A stretch of DNA of 64,000 nucleotides from Natronoglycomyces albus. Lineage in GTDB: Bacteria > Actinomycetota > Actinomycetes > Mycobacteriales > Micromonosporaceae. A program made the translations under genes and the position numbers. Every line of letters begins with the position of its first letter. The stretch's first letter is position 1. The stretch covers positions 1,674,001 through 1,738,000 of the forward strand of contig NZ_CP070496.1 in assembly GCF_016925535.1 (NCBI RefSeq), read 5' to 3'. Shown one piece after another: positions 37,098-46,568 of the stretch. The notes beneath the pieces were generated by a model, which did not search any database, had not been told where the DNA came from, and saw only the letters and a program-made list of their open reading frames with translations.

Positions 37098-40000
37098 ATG
37101 AACGACATGCCCCATCAGAACGCCTCCCGCATCAGCGCACTACTGGCAAACAGAGTCGGCCAACCTGTCACCGAAACCGACTGGGACACTCCACTGGCCT
37201 CCCTGGGAGTCGACTCCTTCAGTGCGCTCCGGTGGCGCTCCGACATCACCGAAGCCACCGGAACCGCCCTCCCCCTGGTCACCTTTACCGGGGAACAAAC
37301 CGTTCGCGACGTTCTCACCGCCCTGACCAAGGCCACCACCACGCCCCAGCCCGAGGCCGCCCCCTCAGCCCCCGCCGAATCCTCCACGCTGACACCCGTC
37401 CAAGCCGCCTACTGGGCCGGACGCGGCAGCGAATACCCCCTCGGCGAGGTCGCCACCTTCTGGTACCACGAATACGAACGCGGGCCACAACACCGCAACG
37501 GCCGCACCCTGGAATCCGACCTCGACCGCATCGAGATCGCCTGGCGCACCGTCGTCGCCCACCACCCCATGCTGCGCACCGTCATCGGACGCGACACCTG
37601 CACCCACATCGCCCGCCATGACGTCCGCGACTGGAACCTCAACCGGATCGACCTGCGCCACGAGGAGGCCCCCGAACGCCGCTGTGATCAACTGCGCCAC
37701 CAGCTTTCCCACCAAGTGCGCGACGTCGCCCAATGGCCACTATTCGACCTCACCGCGATCGTGCTCCCCGGCGACATCGTGCGCCTCTGCGTCGGATTCG
37801 ACGTCCTGGTCATCGACTTCGCCAGCTGGGGGCTCGTCATGCGGCAATGGGGTCGACTAGTCGCCAAACCCGACACCACGTTGGAACAATGCCCCATCAC
37901 CTTCGCCGACCTCGTGCGTCAACGCGCCCACGACCCCGACCGACAGCGCCTGCGTGCCCGTGACCGCCACTGGTGGCAGCGACAAGACATCCCCAAGGCA
38001 CCCGCCCTGCCCCAACAACCTGACGCGCCGCGCCGCGCGGCCCGATTTGAGCGCGTGCAACGCCGCCTCGACGCACAGACCTGGGAGAAAATCAAAGCAC
38101 TGGCCACTAGCCACGGCCTCTCACCCACCAGCGTGGTGCTGACCGCATTCGCCCTAGCGTGCCATCAACGCTCCCAGCGCACCACCGAAGAGGGCCTCAC
38201 CATCAACCTGACCCTCTTTGACCGGCCCGACATCGACGGCATCGACACTGTCGTGGGCGACTTTTCCAGCACCGCCCTGCTTCCCCTGGATCGGGCAGCT
38301 GGATTCGACCCCGATGATGCGACCTCCTTCACCGACCTGAGCCGAGCGGTCAACCATCGGCTATGGGACGTACTCGACCACCGTGCCTACTCTGGAGTCG
38401 AGGTCGCCCGCGACCGTGACAATGCCGAAGGCTGGCCGGTCGTCTTCACCTCCGGAATTGGCCAAGACTCCGCCCAACAAGACCACTGGCTGGGTAAACG
38501 CGACTATGGTGTCTCCCAGACCCCACAGGTGTTGTGGGACCACCTGGTCTGGGAAGAAAACGGGGAACTCGTCCTTGTCCACGACGTAGTCATCGACGCC
38601 TACTCCCAAGACCTACGTGACGGCCTCATCAACGCCGAAGAAACCCTGCTGCGCAGCCTCGCGGTCACCGAACGATGGAACCACCCCGCCGTGGCCTGGG
38701 ACCCCTCCGGCCAACCCATCGAGCCAGCCCAAGCCCACCCGGACGCGGGACCGCAACTGGTCGACCTGTGGCTGGACTCCCTGCGGGACAACGGCACTGC
38801 CGAAGGGCCTGCCCTGGCCAGCGGATCGACCACGCTCACCCACGCCCAATTGTCGACCCAGGCTCACAGACTCGCAGCCACCCTGGTCGCGCACGGAGTA
38901 CGCCCCGGCGACCTCGTCATGGTGGCCCTACCCCGTTCGACGGCCCAAATCGTGGCCGTGCTCGCGGTCGAACTAGCCCAGGCAGGCTATGTTCCCGTCG
39001 ATCCGGCCTGGCCGGCCCGTCGGCTGTCCACGATCACACACAAGACGAAACTCACCTACGCGCTCCTGGCCGCGGATTCGACAGTCGAACTACCGGAGGG
39101 CGTCGTCGGCGTCGAAGTCGACTTGCCGCACACCGAAACGCCCACGCCCACACCACCGCCCCTGCCCGAGGCCACGGCCCGACCGGATGACCTGGCCTAC
39201 GCCATCTTCACCTCCGGGTCGACCGGTGAGCCCAAAGGCGTCGCCATCGAACATCGCCAAGCCCGCACCACCATCGACGACATCAACCGCCGCTTCTCGA
39301 TCACCGCACAAGACACAGTGCTGGGCGTATCGGCACTGTCGTTCGACCTGTCCGTCCACGACATCTTCGGCACCCTAGCAGCGGGCGGAACCCTTGTCCT
39401 ACCAGACGGGCAACGCTTTCGCGATCCGCAACACTGGCTGGAACTCATGGCCGAACACCACGTCACCATATGGAATTCCGCCCCACCGCTGTTGGAAATG
39501 CTCGTCGAATACGCCGAGGCCGACCCGATGCTGGCCCGATCCGCGCTGGCGAGTCTGCGACTGTGCATGCTCTCGGGTGACTGGATTCCCGTCACCCTTC
39601 CCGACCGGTTGCGCGCCCTGGCCCCGAACGTTCGCATCCACAGTCTCGGTGGTGCCACCGAGGCGTCCATTTGGTCTATTACCTATCCCATCGGTCAGGT
39701 TGACCCTCAATGGCGCAGCATTCCCTACGGTCGAGCCTTGAGCGGGCAATCGTTCTGGATTCTCGATGAAGACCAGCGCCCCTGCCGGGTTGCCCAGACC
39801 GGAGAGTTGTGGATCGCCGGCGAGGGGGTCGCGCGCGAATACATTGGCGACCCGCAACTAACCGCCGAACGATTCATTCACCGGCCCGAACTGGACCAGC
39901 GGCTTTATCGCACCGGTGATCTTGGACGCTGGAGGGACGATGGCACCATCGAGTTCCTGGGGCGCACCGACCGGCAAGTCAAAATCCGGGGCCATCGGAT

Positions 40001-42611
40001 CGAACTGGGCGAAGTCGAAGCCGCTTTGGAACGCACCGGGGAAGTGCGCCAATGCGTCGTCTCCGCCATGCCCGGGCCCGATGGCGCTTTGCGCTTGGTC
40101 GCCCATGTGGCCCGCAAAGGCGAAGAGTACGGCAGCGCGGCACCCACGTTTGACGAACGGGATGTCGTCGAACGTCTCCGAAAACTCCTGGTCGAACAGG
40201 TACCCGAATACATGGTCCCCAGCCGCTTTGTCGTCTTGGCGGCCCTACCGGTGAACGCGAACGGCAAAGTCGACCACAAGAGCTTGGAGAATCCCTTTGC
40301 ACGCCGCCGTCCGGCCGACGCCCAAAAACCCGCACCAGCGGCGAGCCCACCAGCCCCGGAGGAGACCGGAGAAGATAACAGGGAATCTTCGCCTCTCCTC
40401 ACTGTCCTCTCCCAGATCCTCGGCGAAGACCTCGACCCCGAACAGTCCTTGACCGCGATGGGGACGACCAGCGTGCAAGCGATCAGGATCGCCAACGCCA
40501 TCGAAGACCACGGTTACCCCAGACCAGCCCTGGCTGACCTGCTGACCGGAGACCCCATCCGTACGCTCATTCCGCGTCTGGAACTGCCCGCGGCCGGGGC
40601 GAACGATGAGGCGGAAACCAGCCTGCCCCAAACGAAAGCGCCCGCAGTTTGGCAACATCGCCCCATTGGTGATCTGGCCGCGACTGCCTCAACCCTGGTC
40701 AGCTCCCCCGTTGCCGATGTCCCCGGCCCGGAGGTTCTCTCGCCGGAGCGGCCACGGCCTCCCCTGCCGCCGGCTCCGGAACCCCTCTCAAACTCAGTGA
40801 TCCCGGCAACGGATGATCTCGCCACGCAGCTGCGGGCGCTGGCCGATTTGCTTGACACAGTCCGCACGCGTGCGGCTGATCTCGCTCCCAAGTTGACCGC
40901 TTTGACTTCGCAGGGAGTAGAGCTACCGGAACTTGCCAACGTTTCGGTCCCCGTTATTCCCACTCAGCGGTCAGCGCCCGCGGTGGAGATGGTCCCGCCG
41001 CGTGAGGAGGCCTTCCCGTTGACCGAAATGCAGCTGGCCTACCTGGTGGGCCGGGCCCGGGATGAACATGGTCGCAGCGCCGCGCCGCACTTCTACACCG
41101 AGGCGCTGGTTCGCGACCTCGACCTTGAACGATTCGAGCGCGCGTGGGCCACAGTGGCGGGTCGGCATCCGATGTTGCGCGCGGTGATCACCGAAGACAC
41201 CAGGCAGCGGGTGTTGCCGATAGTCGAGGTTGACACGCGGATTGAGGTGCGCGACCTACGCGGTCTCACCGGCGCTCAACAGCAACGGCAACGCGAAAGG
41301 ATCCGCAATGAGCGGTCTCACCGGGTCCTGTCACCGACCAGGGCGCCGATGGTGCGGTGGCTGGCGGTTCGACTCAGCGACGGTGACTGGCGAATACACC
41401 TCGATCTCGATTTGCTGTTTTGCGACGCCGATAGCGCGGTGATCTGGATAGAGGAGCTACGCGAGGAATACCGCGACCCCGGCGCGCTTTCTGCCGCTCC
41501 ATCGGCGCATTTTTCCAGTTGGGTCGCACATGAGGCATCGAAGGAGAACTCACAACGCTATTGGGACGAGCTCATGGGCCACCTACCACCGGGGCCGCAG
41601 GTGACCCGCCGCGACCAGCTTCTGCCCGGCCCGCAGGTAGTGCGACGGCGCTTCGGCCTGGTCAGCCAGGAGTGGGAGTCGTTTCAGGATCGGGCCCGCT
41701 CCGCTGGCGTCACCTCGGCGTGTTTGGCTCTCGACACGTTGGGCCAAGCCCTAGCTGAGGCAGCCTCGGGCGGAAGCGTCGTCCTGACATTGAGTGACCG
41801 GCCGGACGAGCATGTGGGAGTGGTCGGCGATTACACGGCCACCATGTTGCTTCCTATTGGCGTGGGTGGCGGCCCCACCGACCAGCGTCTACCGGCGTTG
41901 CAACGTCAACTTGCCGAAGGATTGGATCACGCTTTGGGGCCCGGCGGCGTCCATGGCAACGCGGTGATGCGCTCGCTGCGTTCCCGGGGCGAGGCCGTGT
42001 TTCCGGTAGCGGTTTCGATGTCGTTGCAACCATCATCCACTGACGCCTCGCAGCTACTCGATGGATTTGGGCGCACCGAGTATGCGATCAGCCAGACGCC
42101 GCAAATCCTCGTGGACGTGCAGTTGTTTGCTCTGGATGGAGAGCTGGTGGTCAATATTGACGCCGACGAGTCGGTGGTGGACCCCGTTTGGGTTGAGACG
42201 TTGTTGCGCACCTGGCGCAGTCTGCTGACGCCTTCGGCCAAGCCTGAGACGCAAGAGGCGCCGGTTCGTGCGCAGTCGGTGCGCCGCGACGTCGCCGAAG
42301 TTTTCGCGCAGCTGTTGGGCCATGAACGGTTGGACGAGCGGTCCAGCTGGTTTGACCTCGGCGCTACCTCGTTGACATTGGTGAGCGCTCAACGGCATCT
42401 GCGTCAACGTGGCTACGAGTTGGACGTGATCGATCTGTTCGCCCATCCGACATTTCCCGCCACAGTGGCTCATCTGACCGGTCGAGTGGGCAAGGAGCCC
42501 TTGCCGTCCGAACCAGAGCCCACGGTGGTCGACCTCTCTGCGGTTCCACCATCTGATGTGGCGGTGGAGCGGGCCCGCGCCCGGGGCCGACGCAGGCGCG
42601 TGGCCCGCTAG
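37098..42611 (+). CDS. NRPS, ArCP-Cy-A(Cys)-PCP-Cy-PCP (HMWP2-like)
   Basis: 1837 residues. N-terminal aryl carrier domain with Ser40 (GVDSFSA). First Cy ~95-540 with DVLVIDFAS (Asp235, Asp240, Ser243) and VSQTPQVLWDH. A domain ~555-1075 with SGSTGEPKG near 706. The specificity residues I read are D750 L751 H754 N793 M824 S826 L850 I858 W859 K1057, matching eight of ten in the cysteine code DLYNLSLIWK. PCP Ser1125 in an unusual MGTTSVQAI motif. Linker, then second Cy ~1305-1715 with DLLFCDADS (Asp1438, Asp1443, Ser1446). PCP Ser1758 (GATS). The order matches yersiniabactin HMWP2 except that no methyltransferase-like insert is present. It should make an aryl-bis-thiazoline. ATG 37098 has AGGA upstream; TTG 37083 is an alternative. 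Confidence 0.93.
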   Translation: MNDMPHQNASRISALLANRVGQPVTETDWDTPLASLGVDSFSALRWRSDITEATGTALPLVTFTGEQTVRDVLTALTKATTTPQPEAAPSAPAESSTLTPVQAAYWAGRGSEYPLGEVATFWYHEYERGPQHRNGRTLESDLDRIEIAWRTVVAHHPMLRTVIGRDTCTHIARHDVRDWNLNRIDLRHEEAPERRCDQLRHQLSHQVRDVAQWPLFDLTAIVLPGDIVRLCVGFDVLVIDFASWGLVMRQWGRLVAKPDTTLEQCPITFADLVRQRAHDPDRQRLRARDRHWWQRQDIPKAPALPQQPDAPRRAARFERVQRRLDAQTWEKIKALATSHGLSPTSVVLTAFALACHQRSQRTTEEGLTINLTLFDRPDIDGIDTVVGDFSSTALLPLDRAAGFDPDDATSFTDLSRAVNHRLWDVLDHRAYSGVEVARDRDNAEGWPVVFTSGIGQDSAQQDHWLGKRDYGVSQTPQVLWDHLVWEENGELVLVHDVVIDAYSQDLRDGLINAEETLLRSLAVTERWNHPAVAWDPSGQPIEPAQAHPDAGPQLVDLWLDSLRDNGTAEGPALASGSTTLTHAQLSTQAHRLAATLVAHGVRPGDLVMVALPRSTAQIVAVLAVELAQAGYVPVDPAWPARRLSTITHKTKLTYALLAADSTVELPEGVVGVEVDLPHTETPTPTPPPLPEATARPDDLAYAIFTSGSTGEPKGVAIEHRQARTTIDDINRRFSITAQDTVLGVSALSFDLSVHDIFGTLAAGGTLVLPDGQRFRDPQHWLELMAEHHVTIWNSAPPLLEMLVEYAEADPMLARSALASLRLCMLSGDWIPVTLPDRLRALAPNVRIHSLGGATEASIWSITYPIGQVDPQWRSIPYGRALSGQSFWILDEDQRPCRVAQTGELWIAGEGVAREYIGDPQLTAERFIHRPELDQRLYRTGDLGRWRDDGTIEFLGRTDRQVKIRGHRIELGEVEAALERTGEVRQCVVSAMPGPDGALRLVAHVARKGEEYGSAAPTFDERDVVERLRKLLVEQVPEYMVPSRFVVLAALPVNANGKVDHKSLENPFARRRPADAQKPAPAASPPAPEETGEDNRESSPLLTVLSQILGEDLDPEQSLTAMGTTSVQAIRIANAIEDHGYPRPALADLLTGDPIRTLIPRLELPAAGANDEAETSLPQTKAPAVWQHRPIGDLAATASTLVSSPVADVPGPEVLSPERPRPPLPPAPEPLSNSVIPATDDLATQLRALADLLDTVRTRAADLAPKLTALTSQGVELPELANVSVPVIPTQRSAPAVEMVPPREEAFPLTEMQLAYLVGRARDEHGRSAAPHFYTEALVRDLDLERFERAWATVAGRHPMLRAVITEDTRQRVLPIVEVDTRIEVRDLRGLTGAQQQRQRERIRNERSHRVLSPTRAPMVRWLAVRLSDGDWRIHLDLDLLFCDADSAVIWIEELREEYRDPGALSAAPSAHFSSWVAHEASKENSQRYWDELMGHLPPGPQVTRRDQLLPGPQVVRRRFGLVSQEWESFQDRARSAGVTSACLALDTLGQALAEAASGGSVVLTLSDRPDEHVGVVGDYTATMLLPIGVGGGPTDQRLPALQRQLAEGLDHALGPGGVHGNAVMRSLRSRGEAVFPVAVSMSLQPSSTDASQLLDGFGRTEYAISQTPQILVDVQLFALDGELVVNIDADESVVDPVWVETLLRTWRSLLTPSAKPETQEAPVRAQSVRRDVAEVFAQLLGHERLDERSSWFDLGATSLTLVSAQRHLRQRGYELDVIDLFAHPTFPATVAHLTGRVGKEPLPSEPEPTVVDLSAVPPSDVAVERARARGRRRRVAR

Positions 42612-42962
42612 GAGGGGCGCGGGCGTGACCTCGTTGTGCACGGTGGCGCGGCCACGCCCGATCTCGAGGCGCAATAGCACGGTCTCGTTCAGTGGCGGAG
42701 CATAGAGCAGGGGCGAAGCTCAACCATAAATAGAAAATAAAGTTGCCTGATTGTTTTGGGTCCACTATCGTGCTGTGAGAAACCAGAAGCGCACACGGCT
42801 GTGTCCAAAACACCTGATGCGCCAACCCACCGATCCCACCCGAAAACACCGTGCCCACAACGTCCGTGAACCCTCATGCCCTCGTGCCGCACACCCTTAA
42901 ACCGGTCGCCGGCCCGACGCGCGTGCCCGCCACAGACGAAGGGTCTAGCCCCCTGAGAGGTC
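42612..42962. other. 351-bp gap between NRPS and ABC pair
   Basis: No convincing gene. The left part holds possible weak inverted repeats (GGGCGTG/CACGCCC around 42620-42660), the middle an AT-rich promoter-like stretch (see 42743-42771), and the right a ~190-nt leader for the next gene. No Zur-like palindrome was seen, unlike the other two promoters of the locus. Confidence 0.6.
42743..42771 (+). promoter_or_regulatory. Candidate sigma-70-type promoter for the ABC pair
   Basis: TTGCCT, a 17-nt spacer and TATCGT sit in the AT-richest part of the gap. They would give a long leader before the ATG at 42963. Confidence 0.4.
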
Positions 42963-44717
42963 ATGCCCGTCATGCAACTCCTCGCCCCCCTGCCGACCAG
43001 CGAACCAGGTAACCCGCCCCGCAGCAGCGCACTATCCCTGATGGGGTGGATCTACCTCAAACAATGGCGGACACTATCGCTCAGCGCCCTCAGCGGATTG
43101 CTATGGATGGGGCTGTTCGCCTCAATGCCCTTCGTCATCGGCCGCGCCATCGACCAGGGCATATCCGAAGGCATCGGCCCCAGCCTGTGGATATGGGGTG
43201 CGGTATTCCTCGGACTCGCCTACTGCGCCTGGCAATTTACCTACTGGATGACCTACCTCGACTTCTACAACAGCACCGCGATGGGAATGCGGGTCGTGCA
43301 GTTGATCAATCGGCACGCAGGCCACACCGGAGCCGCCCTACCCACCAAAATCTCCACCGGAGAGGTCGTCGCCGCCGGAAACATCGACGCGCGTTCCATC
43401 GGCGAGTCCTGCTTCTTCCTCGCCCGCGCCGTAGGCGGAATCGTGTTCTTCCTAGTCGTGGCCGCCATCATGTACCGCATAACGCCCCTATTGGGGCTCG
43501 TCGTACTCTCCGGCCTCCTGCTACAAGCCATCGTGCTCGGGCCACTGTTGTCACCCCTACAAAAGAGAGTCCTGCGCTACCGAGAACAAGAAGGACACCT
43601 CACCGCGCTGGCCCAAGACATCGTTGCCGGGCTGCGAGTGCTGCGCGGAATAGGGGGCGAAGCCCACATGTCCCAGCGCTACCGAGACCAGTCCGCGCAG
43701 CTGCGGCACTACGGCAACCGATCGGCCACCGCATTCGCCACCATCAGCGGCCTCGAAGCATTCGTGCCCGGACTACTCCTAGTGGCCGTCATCTGGGTTG
43801 CCTCCGCCGAGGCCATCAACGGGGCACTCTCGCCGGGCCAACTCGTCGCCACCTTCGGCTACGCGGCATTCCTGTGGCTTCCGATGGTCATCTTCAGCAT
43901 CATTGCCACTCGCGGCACGGTCGCCTACGCTGCCGCCAAGCGAGTCGTCCGCACCCTCCAAGTCCAGCCAGCTATCGACGACAGCCATGATGGCCCACCA
44001 GTGGAACCGGGTGCCCTAGTCGATCCCGACTCCGGCTTCGAAGCACGCAACGGCGCATTCACCGCCCTCACCGGCACCAACGCCGCCGATCTAGCCGACA
44101 TATGCGACCGCCTAGCCCGCTACACCGACACCAATGCCAGTCTGGGCCACCGTCGCTTGGACGAATATCGGCTAGATGAGGTGCGAGCTCACGTGCTCTT
44201 GGCGACCAACGAACTCGCCCTGTTCCCCGGCACCTTGCGCCAAGCTATCGACCCCAGCGGCACCAGTTCCGACGCAGAGATCCTGGCCGCTTTGCACGTG
44301 GCCGCCGCCCAAGACGCCATCGACAGCGTCGGCGGCCTTAACGGAGACATCGCCCCAGGCGGACGCAACCTCTCCGGCGGCCAACAACAACGACTCAAAC
44401 TAGCGCGCGCACTCGTGGCCAACCCACCGGTGCTGATCCTGCTGGGACCAACCACAGCCATGGACTCCAGCACCGAAGCCCTAGTCGCACAACGTCTACG
44501 GGCCTTCCGTCAAGACCAGACCACCATCGTCGTCACATCCTCGCCGGTACTGCTCGACGCCGCCGACACCGTTGCCTTCATGGTCGAGGCCCACCTCAAA
44601 GACACCGGAACTCACCGCACCCTGTGGGCCACCAACCCTAGCTATCGACACCTCATCGACCGAACACACCACACCACGCCCCCGGCCGTCGAGGACAGTG
44701 AGGACCAGAACCGATGA
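42963..44717 (+). CDS. ABC exporter half with degenerate ATP-binding motifs but intact signature
   Basis: A 584-residue half transporter. The membrane domain (~25-330) has six helices, and the ATPase domain (~350-565) is abnormal. The Walker A position reads ALTGTNAADLADI instead of GxxGxGKST, and Walker B reads LILLGPTTAMD, lacking the Asp-Glu pair. The signature LSGGQQQRLKLARAL is perfect (~470). It cannot bind ATP normally itself but can complete the site of a partner. The partner is the overlapping next gene (ATGA), whose defects are the reverse. Adjacency to the NRPS suggests metallophore export, with a separate promoter. ATG 42963 follows GAGAGG. Confidence 0.85.
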   Translation: MPVMQLLAPLPTSEPGNPPRSSALSLMGWIYLKQWRTLSLSALSGLLWMGLFASMPFVIGRAIDQGISEGIGPSLWIWGAVFLGLAYCAWQFTYWMTYLDFYNSTAMGMRVVQLINRHAGHTGAALPTKISTGEVVAAGNIDARSIGESCFFLARAVGGIVFFLVVAAIMYRITPLLGLVVLSGLLLQAIVLGPLLSPLQKRVLRYREQEGHLTALAQDIVAGLRVLRGIGGEAHMSQRYRDQSAQLRHYGNRSATAFATISGLEAFVPGLLLVAVIWVASAEAINGALSPGQLVATFGYAAFLWLPMVIFSIIATRGTVAYAAAKRVVRTLQVQPAIDDSHDGPPVEPGALVDPDSGFEARNGAFTALTGTNAADLADICDRLARYTDTNASLGHRRLDEYRLDEVRAHVLLATNELALFPGTLRQAIDPSGTSSDAEILAALHVAAAQDAIDSVGGLNGDIAPGGRNLSGGQQQRLKLARALVANPPVLILLGPTTAMDSSTEALVAQRLRAFRQDQTTIVVTSSPVLLDAADTVAFMVEAHLKDTGTHRTLWATNPSYRHLIDRTHHTTPPAVEDSEDQNR

Positions 44718-46471
44718 TCGACTCTCAGCTACCCGTTGCCACAACTGGCGACACCTGGCGATCGGCACTGAGATTGCTGCGCCGCTACCGACTGGCGCTG
44801 GCAGGCACCATCAGCGTTTACGCACTTGCCGTGGCCGCCTCACTCGCGCCACCGTGGCTGCTAGGGCATCTCATCGACGGAATCGGCACGGCCACCCAAT
44901 CCACCGTGAACACGATCGCGGCATTGGCGCTGGGATTCTTGATTCTGCAAGCCCTCCTGACCGGGCTATCACGAGCCTGGGCCTTCCGGCTGGGCGAGAG
45001 GATCGTCCGCCGCCTGCGTGATGGCTTCATCGTCGACTCGTTGCGCTTGCCCACCTCCACTGTTGAGCGCTCTAGTGGAGACCTCATGACTCGCTCCACC
45101 GACGACATTGGGCTACTCAACGACGTGGTGCGCCGAGCGGCTCCCGAAGTGGTCATGGCGGTGGTGTCGGTGACGATCATCGCCGGGGCGCTATTTGTGA
45201 TCAACCCATATATGGCCGCCGCCTGCATCGTCGCCATTCCGCTAATCGGGCTGCCAGTGCGGCACGTGCTACCAAAGGTGCGGCCTCGGGTCTTGGCCGA
45301 ACGGGCCGCGCTGAGCACAGTGGCGCAAAACCTCGCCTCCACGGTCGACAATGCCCGCACAGTGGAGGCATTCCGCCTTGCCCAGGCCCGCCAGGACACC
45401 ATCCACGATTGCCTAGGCGAGGCCTACCGCAACAGCTACCGGGCAATGTCACTGCGGCGCATACTGTTCCCCGCCATCGACGGAGGAATGGCGATGGTGC
45501 TGGTCGCCGGGATCATCATCGGCGGCGTCCTCTACGATGCGGGCCTGGCCAGCCTGGGAGAAATCGCCACCGTGCTGCTGCTGATGAAACAAATGTCGGA
45601 ACCGGTGGCCACCGTGGTGATCTGGTTGCAGGTGTTTATGCAAGGCGGAGCGTCCTTTTCCCGCATCATCGGGGTCGGCTCCGCGGCCCAGACAGCGCAC
45701 CCACCAGCCGAGCCCACCCCAGCAGACTCGAAGAAATCCGCTGAAGTGCGGCTGGAAGACATCTCCTTTGCCTATACCGACGGCAACGAGGTACTGACCG
45801 ACATCAACCTGCGCATACGCCCCGGGGAACGTCTGGCGATCGTCGGACCCTCCGGGGCCGGGAAGACGACCCTAGGGCTGCTCATAGCCGGAATCGAACG
45901 ACCCCAGTCCGGCCGGGTCACCATTGGCGGCCTGGACATCACGCACAGGACACCCGAACAACGCCGCAGTCAGGTCCTGCTCGTCAGCCAGGAACAGCAC
46001 CTCTTTAGCGGAACCGTCACCGACAACCTCATCCTTGCCAAACCCGACGCCACCGAGGAGCAACTACGGGAAGTGCTACGCACCGTAGGAGCCGATGAGT
46101 GGCTGGCTAACTTGCCCGATGGGTTGGACACCGACATCGGTGCCACCGGTACCAAAGTCGATCCCGGCATTGTGCAGCTGTTGGCGCTGGCCCGGTTGAT
46201 CCTGGCCGACCCCGACGTCTTGATTCTGGACGAGGCGACCTCCCGGATGGAACCAAGTGCGGCGCGCGAGTTGGAACAACGGCTGGTGGAGACCATGAGT
46301 GGTAAGACCATCATCAGTATCGCCCACCAGCTGCATACGGCGGCCTCTGCCGACCGGGTGGCCGTCATCGACGGGGGCCGCATTATCGAACTGGGCCGAC
46401 ACGACGACCTCATCCACGCGGGCGGAACCTATGAGAACCTCTGGAGAAGCTGGAGAGCTGTGACAAAGTAA
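44714..46471 (+). CDS. ABC exporter half with intact Walker motifs but lost signature
   Basis: A 585-residue half transporter with a six-helix membrane domain (~20-320). The ATPase domain has perfect Walker A GPSGAGKTT (Lys384) and Walker B VLILDEATSRME, but the LSGGQ signature is replaced by KVDPGIVQLLALAR (~481). It starts inside the last codons of the preceding half transporter. Together they should form a heterodimer with exactly one competent ATP site (this Walker A/B plus the partner's LSGGQ) and one site lacking both elements. Likely export of the NRPS product; other substrates are possible. Confidence 0.87.
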   Translation: MIDSQLPVATTGDTWRSALRLLRRYRLALAGTISVYALAVAASLAPPWLLGHLIDGIGTATQSTVNTIAALALGFLILQALLTGLSRAWAFRLGERIVRRLRDGFIVDSLRLPTSTVERSSGDLMTRSTDDIGLLNDVVRRAAPEVVMAVVSVTIIAGALFVINPYMAAACIVAIPLIGLPVRHVLPKVRPRVLAERAALSTVAQNLASTVDNARTVEAFRLAQARQDTIHDCLGEAYRNSYRAMSLRRILFPAIDGGMAMVLVAGIIIGGVLYDAGLASLGEIATVLLLMKQMSEPVATVVIWLQVFMQGGASFSRIIGVGSAAQTAHPPAEPTPADSKKSAEVRLEDISFAYTDGNEVLTDINLRIRPGERLAIVGPSGAGKTTLGLLIAGIERPQSGRVTIGGLDITHRTPEQRRSQVLLVSQEQHLFSGTVTDNLILAKPDATEEQLREVLRTVGADEWLANLPDGLDTDIGATGTKVDPGIVQLLALARLILADPDVLILDEATSRMEPSAARELEQRLVETMSGKTIISIAHQLHTAASADRVAVIDGGRIIELGRHDDLIHAGGTYENLWRSWRAVTK

Positions 46472-46481
46472 ACCCGTGCAG

Positions 46482-46528
46482 AGTAGGTGTGGGCCATGCG
46501 GCTAGCGGCCGCATAGCCCACACCTACT
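46482..46528. terminator. Nested palindromic bidirectional terminator
   Basis: Outer arms AGTAGGTGTGGGC/GCCCACACCTACT (13 bp, perfect) enclose inner arms ATGCGGC/GCCGCAT (7 bp). The whole can fold as a long hairpin. It sits exactly between two convergent genes, the ABC half transporter and the 1187-residue protein, with only a weak T run after it. Confidence 0.75.
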
Positions 46529-46568
46529 TAACCTTTCGGCCTCGAAGAGGTAAGAGCGGAGTCTTGTC

